NCBI GenBank assembly: GCA_043743145.1 | Contig: JAYTXC010000104.1 | Coordinates: 1 to 30,303, forward strand | Direction of reading: 5' to 3' | Length of the DNA: 30,303 nt | Origin: JANYGA01 sp043743145 | Lineage (GTDB): Bacteria > Vulcanimicrobiota > Vulcanimicrobiia > Vulcanimicrobiales > Vulcanimicrobiaceae | In this document: positions 14,858-22,487 of the stretch, in pieces | How positions within the stretch are numbered: the stretch's first letter is position 1 | Layout of the letters: each line of letters starts with the position of its first letter | Translations under genes and position numbers: made by a program | The notes under the pieces: generated by a model | What the model was told of the DNA's origin: nothing | Database searches by the model: none | What the model saw: the letters and a program-made list of their open reading frames with translations, nothing else

Positions 14858-15376
14858 TCAACTCCGCATCCCACCGCTACGGTACCACTGGACGATGTGG
14901 TCGCAGGAGAAACCGGGAAACGGCGATGACACGCAGGGCAATTGATCGATGCGAACCTTTGCCGGATCGACGTCGATATCGCCTTCGATCAGTCGTCGGG
15001 CAGCTGAACGCGTCGACGCGATTGAACGTGCGTCATGTCTTTGCCGACTCTCGCGATATCGTGAGGCTGAGGCGACGCGGTAATTTTGGCGGCCATCTAT
15101 GGCGTACTGCTCGTTTGCCGTCGGAACGTTACCTCTCCGCGCACGCATACCCGAGCCACCGCCCATGCCTGCGCTGGCTCCGCCCGTGAACATGCGTTTG
15201 CTTTGCTGAATCATCGCTGGATCATCGACTGTTGCTGATGATACGAATCGTCCCACATGCTCGATAGAGCGCCGCTCGTATCGCCCGAAACACTCGCCAG
15301 CCCAAGCTGGAGCAGCGAGCGTTGCGATCTCGAAACCGATTGCGAGAAGAAGGGCGGCAATCACCTGAGGCTTCAT
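14858..15376 (-). CDS. Small secreted protein, last gene of the transglycosylase operon
   Basis: 172 residues with a clear Sec signal peptide: Lys at position 3, a hydrophobic core AALLLAIGF, and a likely cleavage after APAWA near residue 26. A gly-rich stretch (TGGASAGMGGGSGM) sits near 65-80 and two C-terminal Cys (LPCVSSPF, FSCDHI) could form a disulfide. The start lies 27 bp after the preceding gene, with a purine-rich GGGGGC upstream. Part of the frame is doubtful. Just after the signal peptide a different frame reads ASVSGDTSGALSSMWDDSY up to a stop, which looks more protein-like than GECFGRYERRSIEHV, so compensating frameshifts may exist. I do not recognise the family. The context suggests a periplasmic or exported partner of the operon. 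Confidence 0.55.
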   Translation of the reverse strand: MKPQVIAALLLAIGFEIATLAAPAWAGECFGRYERRSIEHVGRFVSSATVDDPAMIQQSKRMFTGGASAGMGGGSGMRARRGNVPTANEQYAIDGRQNYRVASASRYRESRQRHDARSIASTRSAARRLIEGDIDVDPAKVRIDQLPCVSSPFPGFSCDHIVQWYRSGGMRS

Positions 15377-15403
15377 TATTGCCCCCGTGAGCGAGCGCGG
15401 ACT

Positions 15404-15772
15404 CTAGATCATCCCGATATATTTTTTCAGGATTTCGTCATCTTTCTTGCCCTGCTCGACGGCCATCTCGCGCAATGCGTTCATTTCGCGCAACTGTTCC
15501 GATCGTTCTTCCTGCGCTGCGTTGAAGTCGGCTTTCATGCGATCGATGCGAAGTTGGAGATCTTGTTGCATCGATTGCGTTCGCAGGAGCATGACTTGCG
15601 CGCGTTTTGCGATTGTTTGCGCGAGTGACGTGACGGTATCGTTCGTTTCGGCGGTGTCGTCGAGCGGCGGGAGCATGGGCTCGGCAAACGCACCGTCGGT
15701 GGAATTCGCCGGCGCGCGAAGCGCCGACGAATCGCCGATCGTTGCGCCGCGCATCGCGGCGACTGCCGTCAT
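15404..15772 (-). CDS. Small coiled-coil protein B
   Basis: 122 residues without a signal peptide. A low-complexity N-terminus (about 1-45) is followed by one long predicted helix or coiled coil (about 50-118) rich in Gln, Arg, Glu and Met. Its last 45 residues are clearly paralogous to the upstream neighbour: FN-x2-Q-[DE]-E-[KR]-SEQ-[ML]-REMN-x-LR, then DD-x-I-x-K-x-[FY]-I. The start codon overlaps the upstream stop (ATGA), so the two proteins are probably made in fixed proportion. Function unknown. Paired helical subunits next to a muramidase resemble rod, needle or scaffold subunits of envelope-spanning machines only in general form; no known family was recognised. Confidence 0.75.
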   Translation of the reverse strand: MTAVAAMRGATIGDSSALRAPANSTDGAFAEPMLPPLDDTAETNDTVTSLAQTIAKRAQVMLLRTQSMQQDLQLRIDRMKADFNAAQEERSEQLREMNALREMAVEQGKKDDEILKKYIGMI

Positions 15773-16170
15773 TCGCCGCCGGCCGTTTTGATGAATTCCT
15801 TAACGATCTTGTCATCCGCTTCGCGCTGTTTCATCGCGAAGGTGCGTAGCGTATTCATCTCACGCATCTGTTCGGATTTTTCGTCTTGTACTTCGTTAAA
15901 TTGTTGCGATTGCGATTGCAGGACGCTCTGGTGACGCAGCTGCTCGATCTGCATCAAAAGATTGTTGCCTTCGTATGCGCGATTGACGAGTTGCGAGATT
16001 CCGAGCGTCGGATCGGTCCCGGGCGCAATGTTGCCGATTCCGCCGCCGGGCGCACCGCCGCCGTTAACGACTCCGTTCAAACCGCCGGCTGCGGCGCCGA
16101 CGGGGCCGCCCATAAGAAATCCCGTGGCGGCGCCCGTGACGCCGTTGAGGATCGAGCCGAAGAGATTCAT
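15769..16170 (-). CDS. Small glycine-zipper/coiled-coil protein A
   Basis: 133 residues. The N-terminus is a Gly/Ala-rich hydrophobic stretch (ILNGVTGAATGFLMGGPVGA, roughly residues 7-26, continuing in small residues to about 48) that resembles a membrane-inserting glycine zipper. A Gly/Pro linker and then a helix (about 60-125) follow, ending in the same SEQMREMN-LR...DDKIVKEFI block as protein B. There is a good ribosome binding site (AGGAGA) 7 bases before the ATG. It overlaps gene B by four bases and follows the transglycosylase by 77 bp. The build suggests a membrane-associated partner of B. Family not recognised. Confidence 0.75.
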   Translation of the reverse strand: MNLFGSILNGVTGAATGFLMGGPVGAAAGGLNGVVNGGGAPGGGIGNIAPGTDPTLGISQLVNRAYEGNNLLMQIEQLRHQSVLQSQSQQFNEVQDEKSEQMREMNTLRTFAMKQREADDKIVKEFIKTAGGE

Positions 16171-16247
16171 TGACGCGTTCTCCTACTGTTTTGTGAAAGG
16201 TACGTGAGGGAAGTCGGTAGGCTTATCACGCGCGAGGCAAGCGACGG

Positions 16248-16949
16248 CTAGGGGTCGCCGTTGTTATCGTTTGCGAAGACGTCGCCCGTGTCGATGATCT
16301 CGGCCATCCTGCGATCCGCATCCGCGCCATCTCTCTGTCCCGCAGCCGCAACTTGCGCCCACGTCATCAGCGGCGGGGGTTGGGTCGCGGGCGCCCCAAC
16401 CGCGCTGCCAAAAAGCATGTTTTGCGCCGATGCGCCAAACGCAGGCGAATTCTCGCTGGCTCGGAGCGACGCGAGGACGCGCTCGACAAGCGAGGATTCA
16501 TGCAGCGTTGGTGCAGTAGCGGTCGCCGAAACGGGGGGCACGCCGTGGGCGATGGCACCGTAATGCCGCAGCACGGAATCGGCATATCCGAGGACGCGTT
16601 TGTCGCCCCAGGTCGTCTTTGTCCCCGCCGCCGTCGGCGAGCCACTGTTGTACGCGGAGAGCGCCGCGCGCAGGTCGCCGCCATAGCGATGAAGGTTGTC
16701 TTCGAGGATCGTCGCGGCCATCTCGGCGTTTTTGCCCGGATCCATCGCGGCGGCCGTTCGTGCGAAGCCCCACGACCGGTCGTCGATCTGGAAGATACCG
16801 TGGCCGTGGCCGCCGTCGCCGACGACGTTCCGCCCGGAGTTTGCGCCGGGACCACCGGTCTCCTGAGCGGCGATCGCCGCGAGAAGCCGCGGGTCGAGAT
16901 GATGTGCAGTTGCGGCTGCTTCGATCTGCGTGCCGAATGAAACGTTCAA
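16248..16949 (-). CDS. Lysozyme-like lytic transglycosylase (SLT type)
   Basis: 233 residues from a TTG start with an excellent Shine-Dalgarno (GGAGGTCACG directly upstream). Residues 5-110 form a lysozyme-like fold: catalytic Glu30 in AAIAAQET, GHGIFQID at 49-56 and ALSAYNSG at 96-103, the standard transglycosylase pattern. Such enzymes cleave the MurNAc-GlcNAc bond of peptidoglycan. The C-terminal 100 residues are low-complexity Ala/Pro/Gln and not assigned. There is no signal peptide, so the protein would need a non-Sec route or a bound secretion machine, as with muramidases attached to flagellar, type III or type IV systems. It is the first gene of the four-gene minus-strand operon and is divergent from the ribosomal/fatty-acid operon. 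Confidence 0.88.
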   Translation of the reverse strand: MNVSFGTQIEAAATAHHLDPRLLAAIAAQETGGPGANSGRNVVGDGGHGHGIFQIDDRSWGFARTAAAMDPGKNAEMAATILEDNLHRYGGDLRAALSAYNSGSPTAAGTKTTWGDKRVLGYADSVLRHYGAIAHGVPPVSATATAPTLHESSLVERVLASLRASENSPAFGASAQNMLFGSAVGAPATQPPPLMTWAQVAAAGQRDGADADRRMAEIIDTGDVFANDNNGDP

Positions 16950-17005
16950 CGTGACCTCCGTTCGGTAGTTGGCGGTTCACGTTGCGGTCGCGACGGCGCC
17001 TCGCG

Positions 17006-17034
17006 TTGACAAGGGTTGACCCACCCCGTATTAT
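17006..17034 (+). promoter_or_regulatory. Sigma70 promoter of the DUF177-rpmF-fab operon
   Basis: TTGACA at 17006-17011 and TATTAT at 17029-17034 are exactly 17 bases apart. This would start transcription near 17,041, about 75 bases before the first gene. An inverted repeat (CCTCGCG at 17046-17052, CGCGAGG at 17074-17080) lies within the presumed 5' leader. Confidence 0.75.
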
Positions 17035-17118
17035 TGGGGGGTTGTCCTCGCGTGTCTCGCTTCGGCGGGCCACCGCGAGGCGTTCAGGCTATCCCTAGGA
17101 TACGGAAACGCGCCCATC

Positions 17119-17577
17119 ATGAAGGATCCTCGTACGAACGTCGGCGTCGGCGGCGTCCTTCATACCGGTCGTGAACTCCACGTCCTCGAGGCGATCGAAC
17201 TCGACGAGTTCGCCAGCTATCGCTTCGAAGCTCCGCTCGACGTCTCGCTCCGCATCCGGCGCGCGGGCACCGGGCTCGACCTCAATGGAACCATATCTGG
17301 CGTGGCGGAGGGTACCTGTGCCCGCTGCCTCGACGACGTCCGTCTCCCGCTCATCGTGGACGTCGAAGAACGATTCGACCCGCCGAGCGAGAACGACGAC
17401 CCACTCGGCGAGAGCAACGTCCTCGTGGGCGATGAACTCGACCTACAGGACCTCGTGCGGCAACTCGTCGACTCCGCGCTACCGATCGTGCTCCTGTGCC
17501 ATGAAGATTGCACGGGACTCTGCACGAAATGTGGCTTCAAAGCCGACCCGAACTGCCGCTGCACGCCCCCGGAGTAA
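17119..17577 (+). CDS. DUF177 / YceD family protein
   Basis: 152 residues, the usual size. YceD-family proteins sit beside rpmF in most bacteria and are linked to 23S rRNA/50S assembly. The diagnostic Cys pattern is present: CARCLDD near residue 69, then LLCHEDCTGLCTKCG near 128-142 and a final NCRC, which could bind a metal. The N-terminal half is beta-rich. It is the first gene after the strong promoter and ends 9 bases before rpmF, whose likely ribosome binding site (GGAG) is inside its last codons. Only the family assignment, not the detailed role, is shown by the sequence. Confidence 0.9.
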   Translation: MKDPRTNVGVGGVLHTGRELHVLEAIELDEFASYRFEAPLDVSLRIRRAGTGLDLNGTISGVAEGTCARCLDDVRLPLIVDVEERFDPPSENDDPLGESNVLVGDELDLQDLVRQLVDSALPIVLLCHEDCTGLCTKCGFKADPNCRCTPPE

Positions 17578-17586
17578 AACGATCTC

Positions 17587-17793
17587 ATGGCAAATCCGAC
17601 ATGGAAGACCCCGCGATCCAAAACGCGCAGCCGCCGCGCCGCGAATTGGAAGCTCTCTCCCGTCACCGTCGTCGAGTGCTCGCAATGCCATCAGGCGAAG
17701 CGTCCGCACTTCGTCTGCATGAACTGCGGCTTCTATGACGGCCGCCAGGTCGTTGCGGTGAAGGACGAGCACGCGGGCCATAACCACCAATAA
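17587..17793 (+). CDS. rpmF: 50S ribosomal protein L32
   Basis: 68 residues with the L32 hallmark N-terminus (MANPTWKTPRSKTRSRRA) and two Cys pairs, CSQC and CMNC, the zinc-ribbon version of L32. A normal L32 ends soon after the second pair; here a charged, His-containing tail (DEHAGHNHQ) follows. It binds the large subunit near the exit region of 23S rRNA. Linkage of DUF177 and rpmF to fatty-acid genes is widespread and is thought to tie membrane synthesis to growth rate. In many bacteria plsX comes next; here it is fabH. Confidence 0.96.
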   Translation: MANPTWKTPRSKTRSRRAANWKLSPVTVVECSQCHQAKRPHFVCMNCGFYDGRQVVAVKDEHAGHNHQ

Positions 17794-17854
17794 GTCGGCT
17801 TCGGGCCCTTTCGGCGCCCGGATCACCGGGGTCGGGCATTACGTCCCCGAACGC

Positions 17855-18796
17855 GTGATGCGCAACGCGGACTTCGTAGAAATGTTCGAAACGTCGGATG
17901 AGTGGATCGTCTCGCGCACGGGAATGCGCGAGCGTCGCTATGCCGAACCGCATCAGGCCGCAAGCGACCTCGCAACGATCGCCGCGCAGCATGCGCTCGA
18001 CCGTGCTGGGCTCGACGGTCGCGACATCGATTGCTTTATCGTCGCAACCGTGACGCCGGATTATCAATTTCCCGCGACCGCCTGTATCGTCGCGGCAAAT
18101 CTCGATGCGGTCGGCAAAGCGGCTTTCGATCTCGAGATCGCCTGCAGCGGATTTATCTACGCCCTCTCGACGGCCGCCAGCTTTATCCGCGCGGGGATCT
18201 TCGCCCGCGTGATGGTCATCGGTGCCGAAAAGCTTTCGGGAATCACGAACATGACGGATCGCGGAACGGCGATTCTTTTTGGCGATGGTGCGGGCGCGGT
18301 AATCGTCGAGCGGACCGAGATGGCCTCGGATTCGTTTCTTGCCTGCGAACTCGGTTCCGACGGAAGCAACCCCGATATGCTCTGCGTGGAAGCGGGCGGA
18401 TCGCGCAATCCGATTACGCCCGAATTGATGGCCACGCACAAAAACAAGATGTTTATGAGCGGTCGCGAGATCTTTAAATACGCCGTGAACAAAATGGTCG
18501 AAACATCGAAGAATGTGATCGCGACCGCCGGCCTTACGACTGACGACATTTCGTGGGTCATTCCGCATCAGGCGAATCTGCGGATCATCGAAGCGGCGGC
18601 GAAGCGACTCGAAGTCGATCGTGAAAAAGTCGTTATCAATATCGAGAAATATGGCAACACGTCTTCGGCGACGATTCCGATCGCGCTCTCGGAAATGATC
18701 GAGAACAACGCCATGAAACCAGGCGATCTCATCCTCTTTACCGGTTTTGGCGGCGGCCTCTCTTGGGGTTCGATCGCGTGGCGGTGGAGCGCGTGA
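17855..18796 (+). CDS. fabH: 3-oxoacyl-ACP synthase III (KAS III)
   Basis: It condenses acetyl-CoA (or another short acyl-CoA) with malonyl-ACP to start fatty-acid elongation. The catalytic triad is visible: Cys in EIACSGF, His in VIPHQAN, Asn in EKYGNTSS; the ending GFGGGLSWGS is typical. From the GTG at 17855 it is 313 residues. However, the conserved first strand of KAS III (ARITGVGHYVPER) is encoded in frame just upstream (17816-17854), and no ATG, GTG or TTG exists between the in-frame TGA at 17759 and that GTG. So the true start is either a rare codon (ATA at 17780 or ATC at 17822), or the enzyme lacks its first strand, or the sequence has an indel. The last base of its stop is the first base of the fabD ATG. 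Confidence 0.9.
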   Translation: MMRNADFVEMFETSDEWIVSRTGMRERRYAEPHQAASDLATIAAQHALDRAGLDGRDIDCFIVATVTPDYQFPATACIVAANLDAVGKAAFDLEIACSGFIYALSTAASFIRAGIFARVMVIGAEKLSGITNMTDRGTAILFGDGAGAVIVERTEMASDSFLACELGSDGSNPDMLCVEAGGSRNPITPELMATHKNKMFMSGREIFKYAVNKMVETSKNVIATAGLTTDDISWVIPHQANLRIIEAAAKRLEVDREKVVINIEKYGNTSSATIPIALSEMIENNAMKPGDLILFTGFGGGLSWGSIAWRWSA

Positions 18797-19737
18797 TGCG
18801 CGTCGGCGTCGTCTTCCCCGGGCAAGGATCGCAGGCCGTCGGCATGGGCGGTGCGATTGCAGAACGGTTTCCCATCGCAGCGGATCTTTTTCGCCGCGCG
18901 CAGGTCGTGCTCGGCTACGATCTCCTCGAGCTCGTTCGACATGGTCCCGAAGAGCGGCTCCGCGAAACGCAATTTAGTCAGCCCGCGATTTACGTCGTGA
19001 ATTATGCCCTCGCGTGCGCCCTCGGCGAAGCGTTCGGCGTCGTTGCGAGTGCTGGGCATTCGTTCGGCGAATTCTGCAGTCTTACACTCGCGGGTTCACT
19101 TACGTTTGAAGACGCACTCGCGCTCGTGCGCGAACGCGGCCTTGCGATGCAAGACGCAGCCGAACGCGCACCAGGCGCCATGGCGGCGGTCCTCGGCCTC
19201 GAACCGGAAAAGCTTCGCGAGGCGGTCGCTCGCGCGCGATCCGCAGGCCGCGTGGCGCTCGCGAATTTCAATGCGCCCGGTCAGATCGTCATTAGCGGCG
19301 ACCGTGATGCGGTCGCGGTTGCGGGCGACTATGCGCTGGAGCTTGGCGCGAAACGCGTCGTGCCGCTCAATGTCTCAGGCGCCTGGCATAGCGACTTGAT
19401 GTTTCCCGCACGCGAACGGTTCGCCCCGATCGTTGCCGCAGCGACCGTTGCATTGCCGAGCTTTCCCGTGATCTCCAATGTCGATGCACGTCCCTACGCC
19501 GATGTCGCAACGATCCGCACGAACCTCGTGCGTTCGATAACCGACGAAGTCTTGTGGCACGCAACGGCCGAGCGGCTCGTCGCCGAACGTCTCGACCTCA
19601 TCGTCGAATTCGGCGGATCGGCCGTGCTCGCGCCGCTGTTCAAACGCCTCGATGGCGCGCCGAAAGCGATGCACGTCGGCGACGAACGCGGCGTGGAAAA
19701 ACTGCACGCGCTCGTTGCCGCCGGAAGTCTGGCATGA
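18796..19737 (+). CDS. fabD: Malonyl-CoA:ACP transacylase
   Basis: 313 residues from the ATG that shares a base with the fabH stop (TGATG), with GGAG eight bases upstream; GTG codons at 18793 and earlier are alternatives. It transfers malonyl from CoA to acyl carrier protein. VVFPGQGSQ opens the protein, the nucleophile Ser is in GHSFGE, the catalytic His in SGAWHSDLM, and the usual C-terminal VEFGGSAVLAPL is present. Length and motifs are standard. Expression is probably coupled to fabH by the overlap. Confidence 0.95.
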   Translation: MRVGVVFPGQGSQAVGMGGAIAERFPIAADLFRRAQVVLGYDLLELVRHGPEERLRETQFSQPAIYVVNYALACALGEAFGVVASAGHSFGEFCSLTLAGSLTFEDALALVRERGLAMQDAAERAPGAMAAVLGLEPEKLREAVARARSAGRVALANFNAPGQIVISGDRDAVAVAGDYALELGAKRVVPLNVSGAWHSDLMFPARERFAPIVAAATVALPSFPVISNVDARPYADVATIRTNLVRSITDEVLWHATAERLVAERLDLIVEFGGSAVLAPLFKRLDGAPKAMHVGDERGVEKLHALVAAGSLA

Positions 19738-20486
19738 GCGGCCACCTTACTGGTCGCACCGCGCTCGTCACGGGAGCGAGCCGCGGAATCGGACGCGCGA
19801 TCGCCGTCGACCTCGCGCGCCATGGTGCCGATGTCGCGATCGTCGGTCGCGATCTCGCGGCGCTCGAAGCGACGGCGACCGAAGCGCGAGCTGTGCGCGA
19901 AGGTGCGCGCATCCTTACGATCGTCGCCGACGTCGCCGACCCGAGCGCCGTCGACGCATTCGTCGCGCAAACGCAACGTGAATTCGGTCGTGTCGATATC
20001 GCCGTCGCGAATGCGGGGCAGGCCGTCGACGGGCTCATCATGCGCGCGAAGCCCGCGGATATCGATCGCATGCTCGACGTCAATCTCAAGTCGGCATTCT
20101 TTCTCTGTACCGCCGTGGCAAAGCCGATGATGAAGCAACGCATCGGATCGATCGTCCTCGTCTCGAGTATCGTCGGCGTTGCGGGCAACGCAGGGCAAGC
20201 CGCGTACGCGGCCTCGAAAGCCGGGCTGCTCGGTCTCGCAAAGTCCGTAGCGAAGGAGTTGGGCTCGCGGAACGTAAGAGTCAACGCCGTCGCGCCGGGT
20301 TTGATCGAGACGGCAATGACCGAATCGATGCCGGAGCAGGCGCGCGCTCACTACTTGGCCACGATCCCGCTCGGACGAGCGGGAAGCCCCGAAGACGTGA
20401 GTGGGGTCGTCACATTTTTATGCTCGGATGCCGCCCGGTACGTAACCGGTCAAACGATCGTTGTTGACGGCGGCTTTTTGATGTAA
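19734..20486 (+). CDS. fabG: 3-oxoacyl-ACP reductase
   Basis: 250 residues from the ATG overlapping the fabD stop (ATGA), with GGAAG upstream. A short-chain dehydrogenase that reduces 3-oxoacyl-ACP with NADPH. The cofactor motif TGASRGIGR, the NAG motif (VANAGQ), the catalytic Ser in VLVSSIVG and Y-x3-K (YAASK), and the C-terminal GQTIVVDGGFLM are all as in FabG. The frame is open further upstream, but that part is a shadow of fabD. Confidence 0.95.
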   Translation: MSGHLTGRTALVTGASRGIGRAIAVDLARHGADVAIVGRDLAALEATATEARAVREGARILTIVADVADPSAVDAFVAQTQREFGRVDIAVANAGQAVDGLIMRAKPADIDRMLDVNLKSAFFLCTAVAKPMMKQRIGSIVLVSSIVGVAGNAGQAAYAASKAGLLGLAKSVAKELGSRNVRVNAVAPGLIETAMTESMPEQARAHYLATIPLGRAGSPEDVSGVVTFLCSDAARYVTGQTIVVDGGFLM

Positions 20487-20488
20487 CC

Positions 20489-20507
20489 GCGCGCCGTAGC
20501 GGCGCGC
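20489..20507 (+). promoter_or_regulatory. Stem-loop in the fabG-acpP spacer
   Basis: GCGCGCC, loop GTAGC, GGCGCGC is a perfect 7-bp GC stem two bases after the fabG stop and 17 bases before the acpP start. No U-run follows, so it is more likely a processing or stability element, or a partial attenuator, than a full terminator. Confidence 0.5.
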
Positions 20508-20523
20508 TTCACGAGGGAGATCC

Positions 20524-20778
20524 ATGGCGGAAGCAACCGGTACGACCTTCGATAAGGTCAAGAAAATCATCGCAGAACAACTCGGCGTCGACGAGGCCGA
20601 AGTCACGACGGAAGCGTCAATTACCGACGATCTCGGCGCGGACTCACTCGACCTCGTCGAGCTCGTCATGGCGTTCGAGACCGAATTCAATATCGATATT
20701 CCCGACGAAGAAGCGGAAAAGATCAAGACCGTTGGCGACGCCGTGTCGAAGATCGACGCGACACCGCCGAAGGCTTAG
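20524..20778 (+). CDS. acpP: Acyl carrier protein
   Basis: 84 acidic residues, preceded by a strong ribosome binding site (GAGGGAGA). The phosphopantetheine attachment Ser is in GADSLDLVEL. Helix II continues LVMAFETEFNIDIPDEEAEKI, standard for type II fatty-acid synthase carriers. It holds acyl chains as thioesters for FabD, FabH and FabG encoded just upstream. The stem-loop before it and the strong RBS fit the high level normally needed for this protein. Confidence 0.96.
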   Translation: MAEATGTTFDKVKKIIAEQLGVDEAEVTTEASITDDLGADSLDLVELVMAFETEFNIDIPDEEAEKIKTVGDAVSKIDATPPKA

Positions 20779-20780
20779 AC

Positions 20781-22112
20781 TTGCTCGAAGCGCTCGGCGA
20801 ACGTCTCGGAGCGATCTTCCAGCGTCTTGGAAGTCGCGGCACGCTCACGGAATCCGACGTCAACGATGTGGCGCGCGAAGTTCGCATCGCGCTCCTCGAA
20901 GCCGACGTCAATTTATCCGTAGCCAAATCGTTCGTTGCAGCGATCAAAGAACAGGCCGTCGGAGCCGAGGTGCTCGCGTCGCTGACGCCGGCACAATCGG
21001 TGATCAAGATCGTTCACGACGAACTCGTGACGCTCATGGGCGGCGCGCAAGCGCGATTGCAATTTGCCGACGCGCCACCGACCGTCTACATGATGGTCGG
21101 CCTTCAGGGCTCGGGAAAAACGACGCACACGGGCAAGCTCGCGCTGCGGCTCAAAGAACAGGGCCGCCGCACGTTGCTCGTCGCAGCCGACGTCTATCGT
21201 CCCGCTGCGATCGCGCAGTTGCAGACGCTCGGCAAGCAGATCGATCTGCCGGTCTATGCCGACGAATCCAACGATCCCGTCGCGATCGCGCGAAACGGCG
21301 TTGCCGAAGCGAAGCGGCTCGGCATCCCGACCGTCATCGTCGACACCGCGGGACGATTACAAATCGACGACACGCTCATGGGCGAACTCGAAGCGATCAA
21401 GGCGGCGGTGAAGCCGACCGAGATTTTGTTCGTTGCCGATGCAATGACGGGTCAAGAGGCGACCGCCGTCGCGAAAGTGTTTAACGAACGCCTCGGCATC
21501 ACGGGTATCATCCTGACGAAAATGGATGGCGATGCACGCGGTGGTGCGGCGCTCTCGATCTATAAAATTACGGGTGCACCGATCAAGTTCGTGGGTGTCG
21601 GTGAGAAGCTCTCGGCGATGGAGCCGTTCTATCCCGACCGGCTCGCATCGCGCATCTTGGGCATGGGCGACGTGCTTACGCTCATCGAGAAGACGCAAAA
21701 CCTCTACAGCGTCGAACAGGCAAAAGATCTCGAAGCGAAGTTTCGCAAAAACGAATTTACGCTCGACGATTTTCTGAATCAACTTCGCACCGTGCGCAAG
21801 ATGGGCTCGATGACGGATATCCTAAAGATGATTCCGGGCATGTCGAAAGCGCTACCCAAAGATTTCGAGATCGACGAAAAAGATATCGGTCGCGTCGAAG
21901 CGATCATCTGCTCGATGTCGCGCCTGGAGCGCCGCCGTCCCGATGTCCTCAATGCCTCGCGACGCCGCCGGATTGCCTTGGGAAGCGGAACGCACGTCTC
22001 CGACGTGAACAAGCTCGTAAAGAACTTCGAGCAGTCCAAGGCGATGATGAAACAGCTCGGTAGCGGCAAGCGCCCCAAAATGCCGAGCATGCCCGGCCTC
22101 GGCGGCCGGTAG
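20781..22112 (+). CDS. ffh: Signal recognition particle protein Ffh (SRP54)
   Basis: 443 residues from a TTG two bases after acpP, with GAAGG about 9 bases upstream. The N domain (LEALGERLGAIFQRLGSRG, REVRIALLEADVN) is followed by the G domain with GLQGSGKTT, the DTAGR motif and TKMDGDARGG. The Met-rich M domain (about 320-443) carries SMSRLERRRPDVLNASRRRR and IALGSGT, the 4.5S RNA-binding helix-turn-helix. With FtsY and 4.5S RNA it targets nascent membrane proteins to the translocon. Placement directly behind acpP, without rnc, smc or ftsY, is compact. Confidence 0.96.
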   Translation: MLEALGERLGAIFQRLGSRGTLTESDVNDVAREVRIALLEADVNLSVAKSFVAAIKEQAVGAEVLASLTPAQSVIKIVHDELVTLMGGAQARLQFADAPPTVYMMVGLQGSGKTTHTGKLALRLKEQGRRTLLVAADVYRPAAIAQLQTLGKQIDLPVYADESNDPVAIARNGVAEAKRLGIPTVIVDTAGRLQIDDTLMGELEAIKAAVKPTEILFVADAMTGQEATAVAKVFNERLGITGIILTKMDGDARGGAALSIYKITGAPIKFVGVGEKLSAMEPFYPDRLASRILGMGDVLTLIEKTQNLYSVEQAKDLEAKFRKNEFTLDDFLNQLRTVRKMGSMTDILKMIPGMSKALPKDFEIDEKDIGRVEAIICSMSRLERRRPDVLNASRRRRIALGSGTHVSDVNKLVKNFEQSKAMMKQLGSGKRPKMPSMPGLGGR

Positions 22113-22129
22113 CGCCGACCTTCAGATTT

Positions 22130-22151
22130 CCCCGAGCGCATCCGCTTGGGG
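22130..22151 (+). promoter_or_regulatory. Stem-loop in the ffh-rpsP spacer
   Basis: CCCCGAGCG, loop CATC, CGCTTGGGG gives a 9-bp stem with one G-U pair, 17 bases after the ffh stop and 36 before the rpsP ATG. There is no U-tract. It could be an attenuator or an mRNA boundary. Confidence 0.45.
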
Positions 22152-22187
22152 CACACCCGCAGACTAAAGAGAGCACGACAGGACACC

Positions 22188-22484
22188 ATGGTCAAAATCC
22201 GCCTGCGCCGCATGGGCGCAAAGAAACAGCCGACGTACCGCTTCGTCGTTTCCGATGCCCGCGCGCCGCGCGATGGTCGATTCATCGAGATCCTCGGCCA
22301 CTACAACCCACGCACGGAACCGAAAACGATCGTTATCGACGAAGAAAAAGTCAAAATATGGCTCGCCAAGGGCGCACAGCCCTCGGATCCCGTGCGGCGC
22401 CTTCTTGCGGCCAAAGGCCTCGTCGAGCGCGGCCCGATTTCCGAAGTCAAGCGCAAGCCGAAGTCCGATAAGAGCGCGAGCTAG
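22188..22484 (+). CDS. rpsP: 30S ribosomal protein S16
   Basis: 98 residues. The start is the ATG at 22188 (AGGA upstream) because MVKIRLRRMGAKKQPTYRF is the family's standard N-terminus; the open frame upstream is not used. The core continues VVSDARAPRDGRFIEILGHY and DEEKVKIWLAKGAQPSDPVR. It binds 16S rRNA early in 30S assembly. The order ffh-rpsP-KH-rimM is a classic operon. Confidence 0.97.
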   Translation: MVKIRLRRMGAKKQPTYRFVVSDARAPRDGRFIEILGHYNPRTEPKTIVIDEEKVKIWLAKGAQPSDPVRRLLAAKGLVERGPISEVKRKPKSDKSAS

Positions 22485-22487
22485 GCG

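Noticed and set aside
14839..15189. A 116-codon plus-strand frame opposite the small secreted protein
   Set aside because: The minus-strand frame has a signal peptide and operon context; the plus-strand frame has neither.
17780..17800. Programmed +1 frameshift making an L32-FabH fusion
   Set aside because: The slip site CAATAAG is only weakly suggestive and no such fusion is known. Kept only as one option in the fabH start finding.
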